DNA of 64,000 nt from Prosthecobacter debontii (GCF_900167535.1 NZ_FUYE01000005.1:248001-312000); one strand, 5' to 3'. Positions 55,116 through 63,553 are shown, numbered from the stretch's first letter. Notes: generated by a model from the sequence alone, not told the origin. Made by a program: numbers and translations.

Positions 55116-55879
55116 TCTCCAGTTTTTCTAACCAAGCGGAATTGGCGCTGATATTTTAAAGGCGTGATGCCGACGTGGCGGTGAAAGTGCTGAGTGAAAC
55201 TGCTCTGATCGCAGAATCCCATCTCGGTGGCAACGATGCCAATTTGGGCATCTTCATGCTGGAGCGCATCGCACGCGGCTTGGATGCGCAGCTTCATGAT
55301 GAAGGTCTGAGGACTGACTCCGAACGTCTCGACAAACTTCCGATGGAGCTGACGTGTGGAGATATGAACCATGCCTGCCAGTTCCTCCACCGTGATGCGC
55401 TCGCGAAAGTGCTGCCGGATGTAGGTGAGCGCTTTTTCGATCTGTTGATAGGGATGCACTGTCTGAGCGGCATGGCTGTAGCTCTGGGTGGTGCCCATGA
55501 TGCCGATCACTTTGCCTTTGCGATCTCTCACTGGGAGCTTGTTGGTGATGAACCAGTCTGGGATTCCCTGCGGATTGAAAAATAACTCGACGAGATTCAG
55601 ACGCGCTTCACCTGTCGTCAGCACTTGCTCATCATCGCGGCGGAAGTTCTCCGCAAGTCGGGTGGGGAAGATATCGAAATCCTCTTTTCCAATGAGGTCC
55701 AGTTCGGTTTTATAACCGAGGCTTTCCACGAAGTGCTGATTGGCACAGACGATCTGAAAACGGCTGTTTTTGGCAAAAAAGGAGATGCCCGGCAGGTGGT
55801 CTAACACCCGGTAAAATTGGCTCTCCGGGGCCAAGGCACGCAGGAAGCGCTCACGGAGTTGGGTGGAGTTAGGAGCCAT
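55112..55879 (-). CDS. PAS-domain AraC-family regulator
   Basis: The 255-residue protein has an N-terminal PAS domain (residues about 20-135; ISFFAKNSRFQIVCANQHFVE, IGKEDFDIFPTRLAENF, IMGTTQSYS) and a C-terminal AraC HTH pair (ITVEELAGMVHISTRQLHRKF, GIVATEMGFCDQSSFTQHF). The PAS domain could sense a small ligand or redox state. Its 3' end overlaps the RluA start (ATGA), so both are made from one mRNA. Targets are unknown. Confidence 0.9.
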   Translation of the reverse strand: MAPNSTQLRERFLRALAPESQFYRVLDHLPGISFFAKNSRFQIVCANQHFVESLGYKTELDLIGKEDFDIFPTRLAENFRRDDEQVLTTGEARLNLVELFFNPQGIPDWFITNKLPVRDRKGKVIGIMGTTQSYSHAAQTVHPYQQIEKALTYIRQHFRERITVEELAGMVHISTRQLHRKFVETFGVSPQTFIMKLRIQAACDALQHEDAQIGIVATEMGFCDQSSFTQHFHRHVGITPLKYQRQFRLVRKTGE

Positions 55880-55929
55880 TGATCATATCCGATCTGCATG
55901 CGCTGGAGCGCCAACATTGCACCGACGCC

Positions 55930-56772
55930 TTAGTCTTCCATCAATTTCACCGCGAGGTTTCGCATCACTTGGCGACTGGTGAAGTTATCGATGCGATCAA
56001 AGGCCTCATCCAGATTTCGTAGGATGCGGAGGAGGATCGCGTCTGTGCTAGCTGCTGTGCGGATCACATCTTCGATGGACGGATTTGCCGCTGGGTGATG
56101 CCGGGCGACATCGGTGGAGAGCATGAAGCGGCCGCGATTGAAGCAATCCACCAGCCAGGTGCGCTCAGCGTGCTCCACCTGAGCCAGAAAGTGACCGGGA
56201 AAGTTACAGCCGTAGATGTCGAGGCCGAATCTTTGGCCTAACAGGCGATAAAGGCAGCAGAGGCTGATGGGATTGCCCAGACCGGTTTCCAACACCCAAA
56301 AGAGGTTGCTGTTGTGAGGCGTGTAATAGTCTTTGCTGTTCCCTCGGAAGCGCGCGGTGCCATTGACGGGGGAGAAGAGCCAATCGCTCAGCTCGCGGGC
56401 ATCCATCCGGCCTTGGTCACGAAAGGCTTCTTCAGCTAAGGCGTCCAGCTTTTGAGACAGCTCGCCGGGCTGTGTGCGCCAGCTATGCAGATAGGCGGAA
56501 ATCTGGGCAATGCCCTCCTCAAGCTGTGTCGTGGGATGATCCAGCCAGCGCCAGCGCATCCAGCGTTCCTCCAGTTCCGCTCGGCGGGCAGGCTCTAGCA
56601 GGCGGCCCATCCGCTGTTCCTCTTCTTCGGTCAGAGGCCGGTCCATCAGCCGCAGTCGCTCAGGCAACTCTTGGCGCATGCTCAGCAGCTCTTTTTGAAT
56701 CGCTTCCTGGACGACCTGGGAGTCATCGTCCAGGAGGGAGATGAGATGATCGAGTTTGGCGAGGCCGGACAT
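55930..56772 (-). CDS. SirB1/transglutaminase-like protein (Transglut_core2)
   Basis: The 280-residue protein matches the SirB1 family: the block NLFWVLETGLGNPISLCCLYRLLGQRFG, then YGCNFPGHFLAQV and TWLVDCFNRGRFM, which carry the Cys-His-Asp positions of the transglutaminase fold. The N-terminal 110 residues are helical (HEAT-like in other members). The biochemical role of SirB1 proteins is unknown. It is a single gene, divergent from the cell-wall amidase. Confidence 0.85.
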   Translation of the reverse strand: MSGLAKLDHLISLLDDDSQVVQEAIQKELLSMRQELPERLRLMDRPLTEEEEQRMGRLLEPARRAELEERWMRWRWLDHPTTQLEEGIAQISAYLHSWRTQPGELSQKLDALAEEAFRDQGRMDARELSDWLFSPVNGTARFRGNSKDYYTPHNSNLFWVLETGLGNPISLCCLYRLLGQRFGLDIYGCNFPGHFLAQVEHAERTWLVDCFNRGRFMLSTDVARHHPAANPSIEDVIRTAASTDAILLRILRNLDEAFDRIDNFTSRQVMRNLAVKLMED

Positions 56773-56887
56773 GAGATCGTTTTTAGCAGAGGCTGGCGGC
56801 TAACAAAGGTGAAAATTTGCTCTCTTTTGGTAAAAGCTCCGCCTTTTTTGAGTTTCGTTTTTCTTGAATTCTTAGTAGTTTTAATAA

Positions 56888-57496
56888 ATGAACCGTTTTC
56901 CGCTGCTCCGTCTCGGCTTGATCTGGCTCATCATGGCTGGCTTTGGGCTCAGTGCTGCCCAGGCGTTGACGTTCAGCACGGTCATTCTGGATGCCGGGCA
57001 TGGAGGTCATGATGGCGGCGCGGCGTGGCACGGTCTGGTGGAAAAACGGCTCTGTCTGGATGTGGCCCAGCGCGTGGAGCGGATCTTGAAGGCCAAGGGC
57101 GTGCGGGTGGTGATGACCCGTCGGAGCGACGTGTTTGTTGAACTGGATAACCGCGCTCGCATCGCCAACCGCTACTTGAAGTCGGTCTTCGTCAGCATTC
57201 ATTTCAATGCCAACCGCAAGACCAGCATCACGGGCATGGAGGGTTACTACCGGAGCAGCCGAGGGAAAATCTTGGCGGCCAGCATCCTGCGGTCCATGGA
57301 TCGTCGCGTGACGGGGACGAATCGGGGCGTGTTCAACCGCAACTTCAAGGTCCTCCGCTCCACGCTCATGCCGGCGGCAGTCATCGAATGTGGCTATCTC
57401 AGCAATCGCACCGAGGCCAAACGCTGTGCCAGCCCCAGTCATCGACAAGCGATTGCAGAAGGCATCGCTGCGGGCATCTTGGCGACTCGTGGATAA
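56888..57496 (+). CDS. N-acetylmuramoyl-L-alanine amidase (AmiC/CwlD type)
   Basis: The 202-residue secreted enzyme has a signal peptide (1-25, ending SAAQA) and the Amidase_3 zinc core: VILDAGHGGHDGGA with the first His, a Glu in GLVEKRL, the second His in VSIHFNAN, and AAVIECGYLSN with the catalytic Glu. It cleaves the amide between MurNAc and the stem peptide in peptidoglycan. The DUF167 gene begins at the base after its stop codon. Confidence 0.93.
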   Translation: MNRFPLLRLGLIWLIMAGFGLSAAQALTFSTVILDAGHGGHDGGAAWHGLVEKRLCLDVAQRVERILKAKGVRVVMTRRSDVFVELDNRARIANRYLKSVFVSIHFNANRKTSITGMEGYYRSSRGKILAASILRSMDRRVTGTNRGVFNRNFKVLRSTLMPAAVIECGYLSNRTEAKRCASPSHRQAIAEGIAAGILATRG

Positions 57497-57781
57497 ATGA
57501 ATGCTGAAAACCTGACCCAGTTGGTGGTGCGTGTGACGCCCAATGCGCGGAAGTCCGAGATCCTGAATTGGGGCATGGATGAAAAAGGCCGCTCGGTTCT
57601 CCTCCTGAAGCTCGGCGCACCGCCGGTGGACGGGAAGGCGAACACAGAGCTCATTCAGTTCCTCGCCAAAACCCTGGGCTGTTCCAAAAGCCAGATCACC
57701 CTCCTGCGCGGAGAGGGCAGTCGGCAGAAGGTACTGGAACTGCCGCAGTCGGCCTATGACAAGTTGCCTGCGGTGAAGTAA
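57497..57781 (+). CDS. DUF167 (YggU) family protein
   Basis: The 94-residue protein shows the YggU pattern: LVVRVTPNARKSEIL at the N-terminus, then LLLKLGAPPVDGKANTELIQFLAKTLG and ITLLRGEGSRQKVLELP. The fold is small alpha/beta and the function unknown. It is translated together with the amidase upstream (no spacer). Confidence 0.93.
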   Translation: MNAENLTQLVVRVTPNARKSEILNWGMDEKGRSVLLLKLGAPPVDGKANTELIQFLAKTLGCSKSQITLLRGEGSRQKVLELPQSAYDKLPAVK

Positions 57782-57804
57782 CCCCTGAGCTGGAACGGCG
57801 GAGT

Positions 57805-58446
57805 TCATTCGATGATCTTCACCCCGACATCTTTGGCGCGAATGACCGGTATCCTGCGGTAGAGAAACTCCAGGTCATCGAAGTGCCACCACTCTCCGGG
57901 CAGAGGTTTGAAACCAGCCTCGGTCATGGCTTCGTGCAGGAGGGTGAGATTGCGCCGGATCTCAGGGTCCTTCGGTTGCTGATGACTGGAAGCCTGGTGA
58001 AGGTCTTCGTCAAAGGCGGTGGGCATGCGTTGCTCACGACCCTGCAGATCCACCAAGGTCGCATCTATGGAGATGCCACCGCAGTGCCGTGACCAGCCAT
58101 GGATGGGATCCAGAAACATACCTGAACTGTCCGCTTGCCCAAAGAGCAACTGGTGCGCTTCCGGGGGGCGCCAGGCATCCCAGATCTTGATCCCGTAGCC
58201 CTGTCGCTTCAGTTGAGTCTGGGCTTTCTTCAGCTTCTTCGCCGTGGAGGCTCTCAGCAGGCAGGGCATGTTCGGCGGGTAAACGGGACGCCCGAGGACA
58301 TTCTGCGTGGTGCTGTAGCGCAGATCTACCATCACTCCAGGCACCCGTTTTCTGACCTCGACGAGCCCTTTGTTCTTCTTGGCTGCGGAGCAGGCTAGGG
58401 GGAGAGCCAGGAGGCTGATGAGCAGAATCTGGAGGAGTGAGCGCAT
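57805..58446 (-). CDS. Exported D-Ala-D-Ala dipeptidase (VanX/M15D-like)
   Basis: I place the start at the ATG at 58446, which opens a signal peptide (MRSLLQILLISLLALPLACSA). The open frame continues far upstream but only antisense to the prepilin peptidase gene. The 213-residue product has DLRYSTTQNVLGRPVY, SRHCGGISIDATLVD (the SxHxxGxAxD zinc motif, with His and Asp) and EWWHFDD (Glu and His), the full VanX-type metal set. Secretion and lack of vanH/vanA genes point to peptidoglycan turnover or a general dipeptidase, not vancomycin resistance. Confidence 0.9.
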   Translation of the reverse strand: MRSLLQILLISLLALPLACSAAKKNKGLVEVRKRVPGVMVDLRYSTTQNVLGRPVYPPNMPCLLRASTAKKLKKAQTQLKRQGYGIKIWDAWRPPEAHQLLFGQADSSGMFLDPIHGWSRHCGGISIDATLVDLQGREQRMPTAFDEDLHQASSHQQPKDPEIRRNLTLLHEAMTEAGFKPLPGEWWHFDDLEFLYRRIPVIRAKDVGVKIIE

Positions 58447-58506
58447 CCGATGATTTTTTGCTTCCTCTGTCCCACAGGGCGAGGCAAGTTTCCAGTCTTC
58501 TTGCCC

Positions 58507-59670
58507 ATGACCCGTTACCAGATTCTCAATGCCCTTCTGCACTTCCTCTTTTTCTTCGTCGGGGCGGGCATTGGCTCCTTTTTGAATGTGGTCATCTACC
58601 GCCTGCCGCGGGATCTCTCCGTGAATGAACCGCGGCGTTCCTTTTGCCCGAGCTGCAAATATCAGATCCCCTGGTATCACAACATCCCCATCGTGAGCTG
58701 GCTGCTGCTGCGGGGACGGTGCGCCAATTGTGGGGTGTCGATTTCTCCGCGTTATCTTGGGGTCGAGCTTTTCACCGGGTTGGTCTTTTACGCCGTGCTT
58801 TGGTGCTTCGGTGGTGACTGGGCCGAGATTGTCATTTGGGGACCTAAAGTGGTTTGCCTGTGGGTCTTCATGAGCCTGCTCATTGCTGGCACCTTCATTG
58901 ATATCGAGCACTACCTGCTGCCCGCCGAGATTACACGGAATGGCACCATTGCCGGCATCTTGGCCTCGCTCTGGGTGCCTGCTTTTCAGGATCAGGACGT
59001 GTGGTGGCGTGGCGGGCTCATGGCCATCGCCAGTGCTGCGGTCGGTTTTGGCGGGCTGCGCATCGTGGTCGAGCTTGGCAAACTCGCCTTTGGGCGCAAA
59101 CGCCTGAAGTTTGCTCAGGCCGAAGCCTGGAGCGTGACCCAGCCGGATGAAAACGAGCCGCCCATCGTGACGGTGGGAGAGGATAAGATCGAGTGGGTGG
59201 ACCTCTTTGGCATGCAGCGGCCCACGGATCGCCTCGTCGTCACATGCCCCGTCCTGCGGGTCAATGACCAAACGTTCTCCGACATCATCGCTGAGCTGTA
59301 TGTGGAGACGCTCAAGATCAAAGATAGCACCGGCAAGGAAGAGACCTTTGATCTGGAGAAGGTGACCTTGCTGGAAGGGAAGGCCACCGAGGTCATGATC
59401 CCGCGCGAGGCCATGGGCCTGGGCGATGTCCACTTCATGATGATGATCGGCGCCTTCGTAGGGTGGAAAGCCGTGCTCTTCACCATCTTTGCCGCCTCCA
59501 TTCTGGGTACCCTCATCTCCACCCTCACCCGTGTGACCGGGCGTGCCGAGTGGGGGAGCAAACTGCCCTTCGGCCCCTACCTCGCTGCCGGGGCTGGTCT
59601 GTGGGTGTTTTATGGTCCGCAGGTCGTGGATTGGTACATGAACAAGGTCACCGGCGGCCACGATTTCTGA
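58507..59670 (+). CDS. Prepilin peptidase with a 100-residue insert
   Basis: I chose the ATG at 58507 (MTRYQILNALLHF); an earlier start would add a polar leader. The 387-residue product has the GxxLNVxIYRLP start (IGSFLNVVIYRLP at 22-34), the zinc pairs Cys47/Cys50 and Cys72/Cys75, the first catalytic Asp132 (FIDIEHYLLP) and the second Asp307 in GLGD. Between the helix ending near 190 and Asp307 lies a soluble insert (about residues 200-300) not found in common PilD proteins. It cleaves and may N-methylate type IV or type II-secretion prepilins at the inner membrane. Confidence 0.92.
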   Translation: MTRYQILNALLHFLFFFVGAGIGSFLNVVIYRLPRDLSVNEPRRSFCPSCKYQIPWYHNIPIVSWLLLRGRCANCGVSISPRYLGVELFTGLVFYAVLWCFGGDWAEIVIWGPKVVCLWVFMSLLIAGTFIDIEHYLLPAEITRNGTIAGILASLWVPAFQDQDVWWRGGLMAIASAAVGFGGLRIVVELGKLAFGRKRLKFAQAEAWSVTQPDENEPPIVTVGEDKIEWVDLFGMQRPTDRLVVTCPVLRVNDQTFSDIIAELYVETLKIKDSTGKEETFDLEKVTLLEGKATEVMIPREAMGLGDVHFMMMIGAFVGWKAVLFTIFAASILGTLISTLTRVTGRAEWGSKLPFGPYLAAGAGLWVFYGPQVVDWYMNKVTGGHDF

Positions 59671-59901
59671 CGTGGTCACGCTGGCCACTCATCGGCTCCC
59701 ATCCCACGGGCTCATTTCAAAAGATGATGAAGCGTATTGCCGTCATCATCGACTATGATATTGCTTATCGTTGGTATTTGGGCTTAAAGAGACATCCATG
59801 GGAACTGAGTTAGTACTCAGACAAAATTGTTGTCCGTAACGCTATTGACGCACTCAACAAAATTGGTTCTCATTAAATAGACTAAAAGAACCTCACAAGC
59901 A

Positions 59902-60555
59902 ATGAGACCAGCCGCCAAGTTTAGCATGATAGTAACCACCGTTACGATATTCATCACTTGGTTTTCCTTGACGGTAATTGTTCCAGAAATGCGATCACGA
60001 TGGTCGGCTCCCCTTGCTGCTATACTCTCATCCATAGCTATATATCGAGTTTTTGCGTGGTTTCTTGGCTGGCTAATTGAGCGTTGGCTCTGGCTGAAGT
60101 CTTTTGTATTTGGCCCTTATTTCATGCAGGGGACGTGGGTTGGGCACTTTACTGGGAGGGCTGGAGATATTCGTTATATCGTCGAGCACTTTGAACAGAC
60201 TATTGATGGGTTGACCATTCGTGGTCAATCGTTCACTGAAACAGGATCGAGTCATGCCAATTGGACTACCGAAGCCGCAACCATTGATGCTGAACGAGGT
60301 AGGTTAATTTACACGTATAGTTGTGATATTCTGACTCGCGGAGTTGTATTACAGGGGGTGGGAGTTTTCCACTTCGACCGAGTTGATCAGTTTTCGCAGG
60401 CCAGAACTATTGAAGGGCATGTAGCAGATTTGATTGATGGCATCCGCCTGCATTCCCTCGAGACAAAGATAAGCGACCGTCTCATCACCATAACAGACGC
60501 GCTATCCCAAGCAAAATCTGCTACAAAAGAACTTCGTGAAAAGCGAGCCAAATAA
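59902..60555 (+). CDS. Cassette protein: two membrane helices plus beta-rich domain (Cap15-like layout)
   Basis: The 217-residue protein has two N-terminal hydrophobic helices (about 7-27 and 37-60) followed by a cytosolic domain of alternating beta strands: GPYFMQGTWVGHFTGR, HFEQTIDGLTIRGQS, then GRLIYTYSC and GVVLQGVGVFHFD. This layout, including the Gly-x-Trp entry strand, recalls the S-2TMbeta/Cap15 effectors of CBASS anti-phage systems, but no CD-NTase gene is present and identity is only by pattern. It is the first recognisable cassette gene and ends 10 bp before an attC site. AT-rich relative to the chromosome. Confidence 0.7.
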   Translation: MRPAAKFSMIVTTVTIFITWFSLTVIVPEMRSRWSAPLAAILSSIAIYRVFAWFLGWLIERWLWLKSFVFGPYFMQGTWVGHFTGRAGDIRYIVEHFEQTIDGLTIRGQSFTETGSSHANWTTEAATIDAERGRLIYTYSCDILTRGVVLQGVGVFHFDRVDQFSQARTIEGHVADLIDGIRLHSLETKISDRLITITDALSQAKSATKELREKRAK

Positions 60556-60565
60556 AACCAACCAA

Positions 60566-60654
60566 TCCGAACAAATGGATTCAGGATGCAGGCAACAGCT
60601 CGTAGCTGTCTGTCGCATAAACAGAGTCTTGCTCGCCGTCGCCACAGGTTAGAC
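60566..60654 (+). repeat. attC-like recombination site 1
   Basis: It runs 89 bp from left core TCCGAAC (60566-60572) to right core GTTAGAC (60648-60654). Inner arms GGCAACAGC (60591-60599) and GCCGTCGCC (60635-60643) pair at 7 of 9 positions; the two A-C mismatches become G-T pairs on the bottom strand, the strand integrases use. Confidence 0.8.
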
Positions 60655-60666
60655 ATTCGCCTAGAA

Positions 60667-61179
60667 ATGCGCATTCAGACTCCACATGATCCCGAGTATG
60701 CTACGTGTCACTATACTCACGCGTGGCTCCGAATCATGTCGGATGATATGGACCTTGAGGAGGTGACGTCACTGGTCAAGGCCGAGCCAACAGAAACCCA
60801 GAAGAAGGGGGATTTACGGTCGGCTTCAAGGCAGCAGGCCTACAATAAGACAGGATGGTGGATTTCGTCAAAGGGATTGATATCGTCGAAAGACTCGCGA
60901 GATCACATTGACTTCATTCTCTCCAAGCTTGCTGATTCAGATGCTGGTTTTAGCGTGCTTCATAGCCGTGGATATCTGGTAGATCTTTGTGTTCGCTGGG
61001 ATTCCGTATCCGGCCACGGTGGACCTACTCTCTCACCCATTCAGATGTCACGTCTTGCTGCGCTCGACATTGAAGTATGGTTCGATATCTACTTTCATGG
61101 GGACGATTTCGCATTTGAAGGAGAGACTCCGCCACCGAAGCCACCAAGTGGCGAACAAGACTTCCCTCCTAACGTCTGA
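60667..61179 (+). CDS. DUF4279 cassette protein
   Basis: I place the start at ATG 60667, 13 bp past the attC right core; the frame is open through the attC site but that part is not protein-like. The 170-residue product has CHYTHAWLRIMSDDMDLEEV, TGWWISSKGLISSKDSRDHIDFIL and VDLCVRWDSVSGHGGPTLS, the DUF4279 pattern. Its function is unknown; the domain is frequent in integron cassettes and beside toxins. The stop codon lies within the next attC-like site, a common cassette layout. Confidence 0.82.
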   Translation: MRIQTPHDPEYATCHYTHAWLRIMSDDMDLEEVTSLVKAEPTETQKKGDLRSASRQQAYNKTGWWISSKGLISSKDSRDHIDFILSKLADSDAGFSVLHSRGYLVDLCVRWDSVSGHGGPTLSPIQMSRLAALDIEVWFDIYFHGDDFAFEGETPPPKPPSGEQDFPPNV

Positions 61180-61264
61180 CCTGTCCTCAGTTGCAGTCTT
61201 CATCACCTCAAGCCGCAGTCGAAGCCTCGTCCCTGGTCCGGCGTGGAAGGACTCGAAGTTAAGC
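61150..61264 (+). repeat. Probable attC-like site 2
   Basis: Left core GGCGAAC (61150-61156; TCCTAAC at 61166 is an alternative) and right core GTTAAGC (61258-61264) bound 99-115 bp that overlap the DUF4279 stop. Internal pairing is weaker than in sites 1, 3 and 4. Confidence 0.5.
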
Positions 61265-61295
61265 CGTTAATTAACGAAGAATACCCTCGCTTCCA

Positions 61296-61682
61296 ATGCA
61301 ATCCATCATCGAGTCCAATGCTGCTTCACTTCGTGAGCTCCACCAGGCGATACATGAGACATTTCGACATCGCTCCGAGGGGCCGGAAGCTCTCGTAGCT
61401 TGGGAGCGGGCGTGCAGGGAGTTTCACCAGCGGTGGGATGAGCTTGCTTTTCCGGGCGGCTTGCAGTCGGGGCTTCGCAGAATCGAGGCTGGGGACATGC
61501 AGGCAATTGAGACCGCCATTCGATACTTGGAACTGCGTCCGTTCTACTTCCGAGCCCAATACACGCGAGACATGTTTACCCGACGACTCAAGAGGCAGGC
61601 ACTGCCAGCCAGACTTCAGCAGCGATTTGATGCCACCCGAGAACGTCTTCGTGCTTGGCGAGAGGCCCGACGTCCTTCATAG
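61296..61682 (+). CDS. Hypothetical cassette protein
   Basis: The 128-residue protein is helical and very Arg-rich at the end (LPARLQQRFDATRERLRAWREARRPS), with no signal peptide or known motif. Its N-terminal 60 residues look like a pair of amphipathic helices (LRELHQAIHETFRHRSEGPEAL). The start lies 32 bp after the right core of attC site 2. No family recognised. Confidence 0.6.
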   Translation: MQSIIESNAASLRELHQAIHETFRHRSEGPEALVAWERACREFHQRWDELAFPGGLQSGLRRIEAGDMQAIETAIRYLELRPFYFRAQYTRDMFTRRLKRQALPARLQQRFDATRERLRAWREARRPS

Positions 61683-61775
61683 TCTTCCTCGCATGATCGC
61701 GACGCAGCAGACCATGGGCCAAACGGGGCTGCAGTCATAGAGTCTTGGCCACCCAACACACTCCAACATCACTTC
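61683..61775 (+). repeat. Possible decayed attC site
   Basis: The gap between two cassette genes contains ATAGAGTCTTGGCC, close to the AGAGTCTTG(C)CTCGCCG block of sites 1 and 4, but no GTTRRRY core. It may be a site that lost its right end, fixing two genes in one cassette. Confidence 0.3.
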
Positions 61776-62417
61776 ATGGGACTTGACTGGATACCGATCG
61801 ACATCGCTAAACCTGGCTTCGAGGGCGAGAGAGCGAAGCTCCGTCAGCGCATCAGGTGGAATCTCCCCTACTTCACCGCTCGATGGCGGAAGCGATACAA
61901 TGAGATTGTGATTCCTGCGCACGCTAGTGTTGGAGCTCCGAGGGTGGGCGTTGACCGGGTGGCAGACGAGTGGGCTCGCGCACGTTACGCCAAGAAGGCC
62001 CACAAGGATTGTAGTGAGGAAGAGTTTCTTCAAAGAATGCACGGTTACGACGTGCTGCAGTTGGTAAAGTCTCCCGGATTGCCCCAGTTCACTCATGGGG
62101 GCCTCTACGCCGGAGCGGACCCGACGAGCTATCGGGGGCAGTTTGTGATGGACTCCAAGGATCTCATTACCGATGAGATCGCCAACCGCGGGTATCGATC
62201 ATTCACAGCAGAAGAAGCCGTGGATTACGGAAGACAGCTTCTTGAGCGAGCCCGTGAGGCAGCTCGACAGCACAGCCTAGATGTTGCGACGGTCGCAGTA
62301 TCGCCAGATGATGACCCTTTGGATTCCATCGCTGGCCAAGTCGAGATTTTTCGGACTGCTGGCGAGTGGTTTCAGTTCTGGGGAGGGAAGGGGCACTCTA
62401 TCGAGCCTTGGGCATGA
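61776..62417 (+). CDS. Hypothetical cassette protein
   Basis: The 213-residue soluble protein is acidic, with Trp-rich ends (MGLDWIPIDIAKPGFEGE; GEWFQFWGGKGHSIEPWA) and a central block LPQFTHGGLYAGADPTSYRGQFVMDS. I do not recognise a domain; the length, lack of neighbours of like function and position before an attC site are typical of cassette genes. It ends 22 bp before attC site 3. Confidence 0.7.
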   Translation: MGLDWIPIDIAKPGFEGERAKLRQRIRWNLPYFTARWRKRYNEIVIPAHASVGAPRVGVDRVADEWARARYAKKAHKDCSEEEFLQRMHGYDVLQLVKSPGLPQFTHGGLYAGADPTSYRGQFVMDSKDLITDEIANRGYRSFTAEEAVDYGRQLLERAREAARQHSLDVATVAVSPDDDPLDSIAGQVEIFRTAGEWFQFWGGKGHSIEPWA

Positions 62418-62439
62418 GCGGCACACATCCAACAACACG

Positions 62440-62523
62440 GGCGAACAAAACGGATGCAATCAACGCTGAATGGCATCAGTCGTGTCATCGACGCTGCCCG
62501 CTCGCCGTTGTTGTCGTTTAGAC
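62440..62523 (+). repeat. attC-like recombination site 3
   Basis: Left core GGCGAAC (62440-62446) followed by AAAACGG; right end CTCGCCGTTGTTGTCG then GTTTAGAC (62516-62523), one T longer than the GTTRRRY consensus. CCGTTGTTGTC pairs with the left AACAAAACGG with a one-base bulge. It is 84 bp long. Confidence 0.65.
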
Positions 62524-62585
62524 GTTCTGCCAACTTCGATGCGTCACTCGTTTTCAACAAAACCAATCTAACCGAAAATACATTT

Positions 62586-63011
62586 ATGGGAGCATGGGGC
62601 ATCAAGACTTTTGAAAACGATGGCGCGTTGGATTGGCTGGGGGACTTTCGAGATGCTCCGTCTGAGGCGAAGTTTCGCCAGACATTTGCACCTCAGCCTC
62701 CGAAGGGCTTCCTCTCTAAGTTATTTGGCGGTGGTTCGAGCGCTTCACCTCCTGAACTCGATGGTGAAGACGTATTGGCCGCTGCAGAGATCCTCGCTAC
62801 ACTTCGAGGCCATCCAGCCGTTGATGCGATGGAAGATTTAGCGGATTTGCCAGACATCAAGGTCACAGACGAGATCGTCGCACTGGCGATCCAGGCTATC
62901 GATTCAGTGATGACTTCCTCGGATCTGAAGGATTGTTGGGAGGACACGGATGATTTTGAATCATGGGTTGAAACGGTGAAGGACATCAGAGCCAGACTAT
63001 CCAGAGCATGA
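62586..63011 (+). CDS. DUF4259 cassette protein
   Basis: From ATG 62586 the 141-residue product begins MGAWGIKTFENDGALDWLGDF, the standard DUF4259 start (MGxWGxxxFxNDxALDW). Conserved Asp, Trp and Leu positions follow (EDVLAAAEILATLRGHPAVDAM; DDFESWVETVKDIRARL). An upstream ATG in frame lies in the attC site and is not used. Function unknown; DUF4259 proteins are common in cassettes and toxin-immunity settings. It has no partner gene that looks like a toxin. Confidence 0.87.
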   Translation: MGAWGIKTFENDGALDWLGDFRDAPSEAKFRQTFAPQPPKGFLSKLFGGGSSASPPELDGEDVLAAAEILATLRGHPAVDAMEDLADLPDIKVTDEIVALAIQAIDSVMTSSDLKDCWEDTDDFESWVETVKDIRARLSRA

Positions 63012-63025
63012 GACATCATTACCCT

Positions 63026-63098
63026 CAACCAAAGGAAAACTAACGGAGGCAGGTCATTCCACTGATCTGTTGTTTGTTCATAGCTTTTCCTTGGTTCG
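63026..63098 (+). repeat. Imperfect inverted repeat between cassette genes
   Basis: CAACCAAAGGAAAACTA (63026-63042) and TAGCTTTTCCTTGGTTCG (63081-63098) form a hairpin of about 16 bp with bulges. It has the size of an attC site but no GTTRRRY core. GGCAGGTCAT occurs at 63048-63057 and again at 63127-63136. Confidence 0.4.
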
Positions 63099-63145
63099 AA
63101 ACCTTTTCCATGCTCGCCTAACACTGGCAGGTCATCTATCGTCTT

Positions 63146-63553
63146 ATGAAGCACCACACTCTGGAGATCTCTTCAACGGCTCGGCCGCAGTTGCCTTGGA
63201 TTCTACGTGTGACACCGGAGAAGCATCGAGAGTTGATTCAGCGTATCGGGATCATTGTCGGATTCATCTGCCAGATCGTATGGATGTTGGGTGCATTTGC
63301 GGGACTTTTTCTCGGTCCTCTGCTTTTTGCCATCTGGCGACCCACCGCTCCCATTTCTCAGCCCGTCTTCTGGCTTTTGAGGACTTCAGGGCCGGAGTGG
63401 TCTTTGATCATCTACACATTTGTCATGTGGATATGCATCGGGCTCGTCCGCGTTGGCTGCTCTTTTTTCGAATATGTCACCGCAACCCAGTCTTATCTCA
63501 AAGATAAGACACAGGAGGAAGCCGAACAAAATGCTGGTGACAACGGCTCGTAG
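63146..63553 (+). CDS. Cassette membrane protein
   Basis: The 135-residue protein has a basic N-terminal soluble segment, two hydrophobic helices (about 36-60 and 80-104) and a charged tail. No family recognised. Its TAG stop at 63551-63553 lies inside attC site 4, in the middle of a perfect 7-bp hairpin, so the last residues are encoded by the recombination site itself, as happens in integron cassettes. Confidence 0.7.
   Translation: MKHHTLEISSTARPQLPWILRVTPEKHRELIQRIGIIVGFICQIVWMLGAFAGLFLGPLLFAIWRPTAPISQPVFWLLRTSGPEWSLIIYTFVMWICIGLVRVGCSFFEYVTATQSYLKDKTQEEAEQNAGDNGS

Noticed and set aside
57805-58446. Vancomycin resistance (VanX)
   Set aside because: The protein has a signal peptide and no vanH, vanA/B or vanRS genes lie nearby.
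58450-59688. Long minus-strand frame continuous with the VanX-like gene
   Set aside because: It is exactly antisense to the prepilin peptidase gene, is His/Gly/Asp-rich without any fold-like pattern, and the VanX signal peptide begins at 58446.
59671-59901. attI site or integrase remnant left of the cassette array
   Set aside because: GTTAGTACTC and a small CTGAGT/ACTCAG hairpin occur at 59814-59830, but the core does not fit GTTRRRY and no integrase-like frame is present.
63086-63106. GGTTCGAAACC, like a tRNA T-loop
   Set aside because: No acceptor stem, D arm or anticodon arm can be drawn around it.
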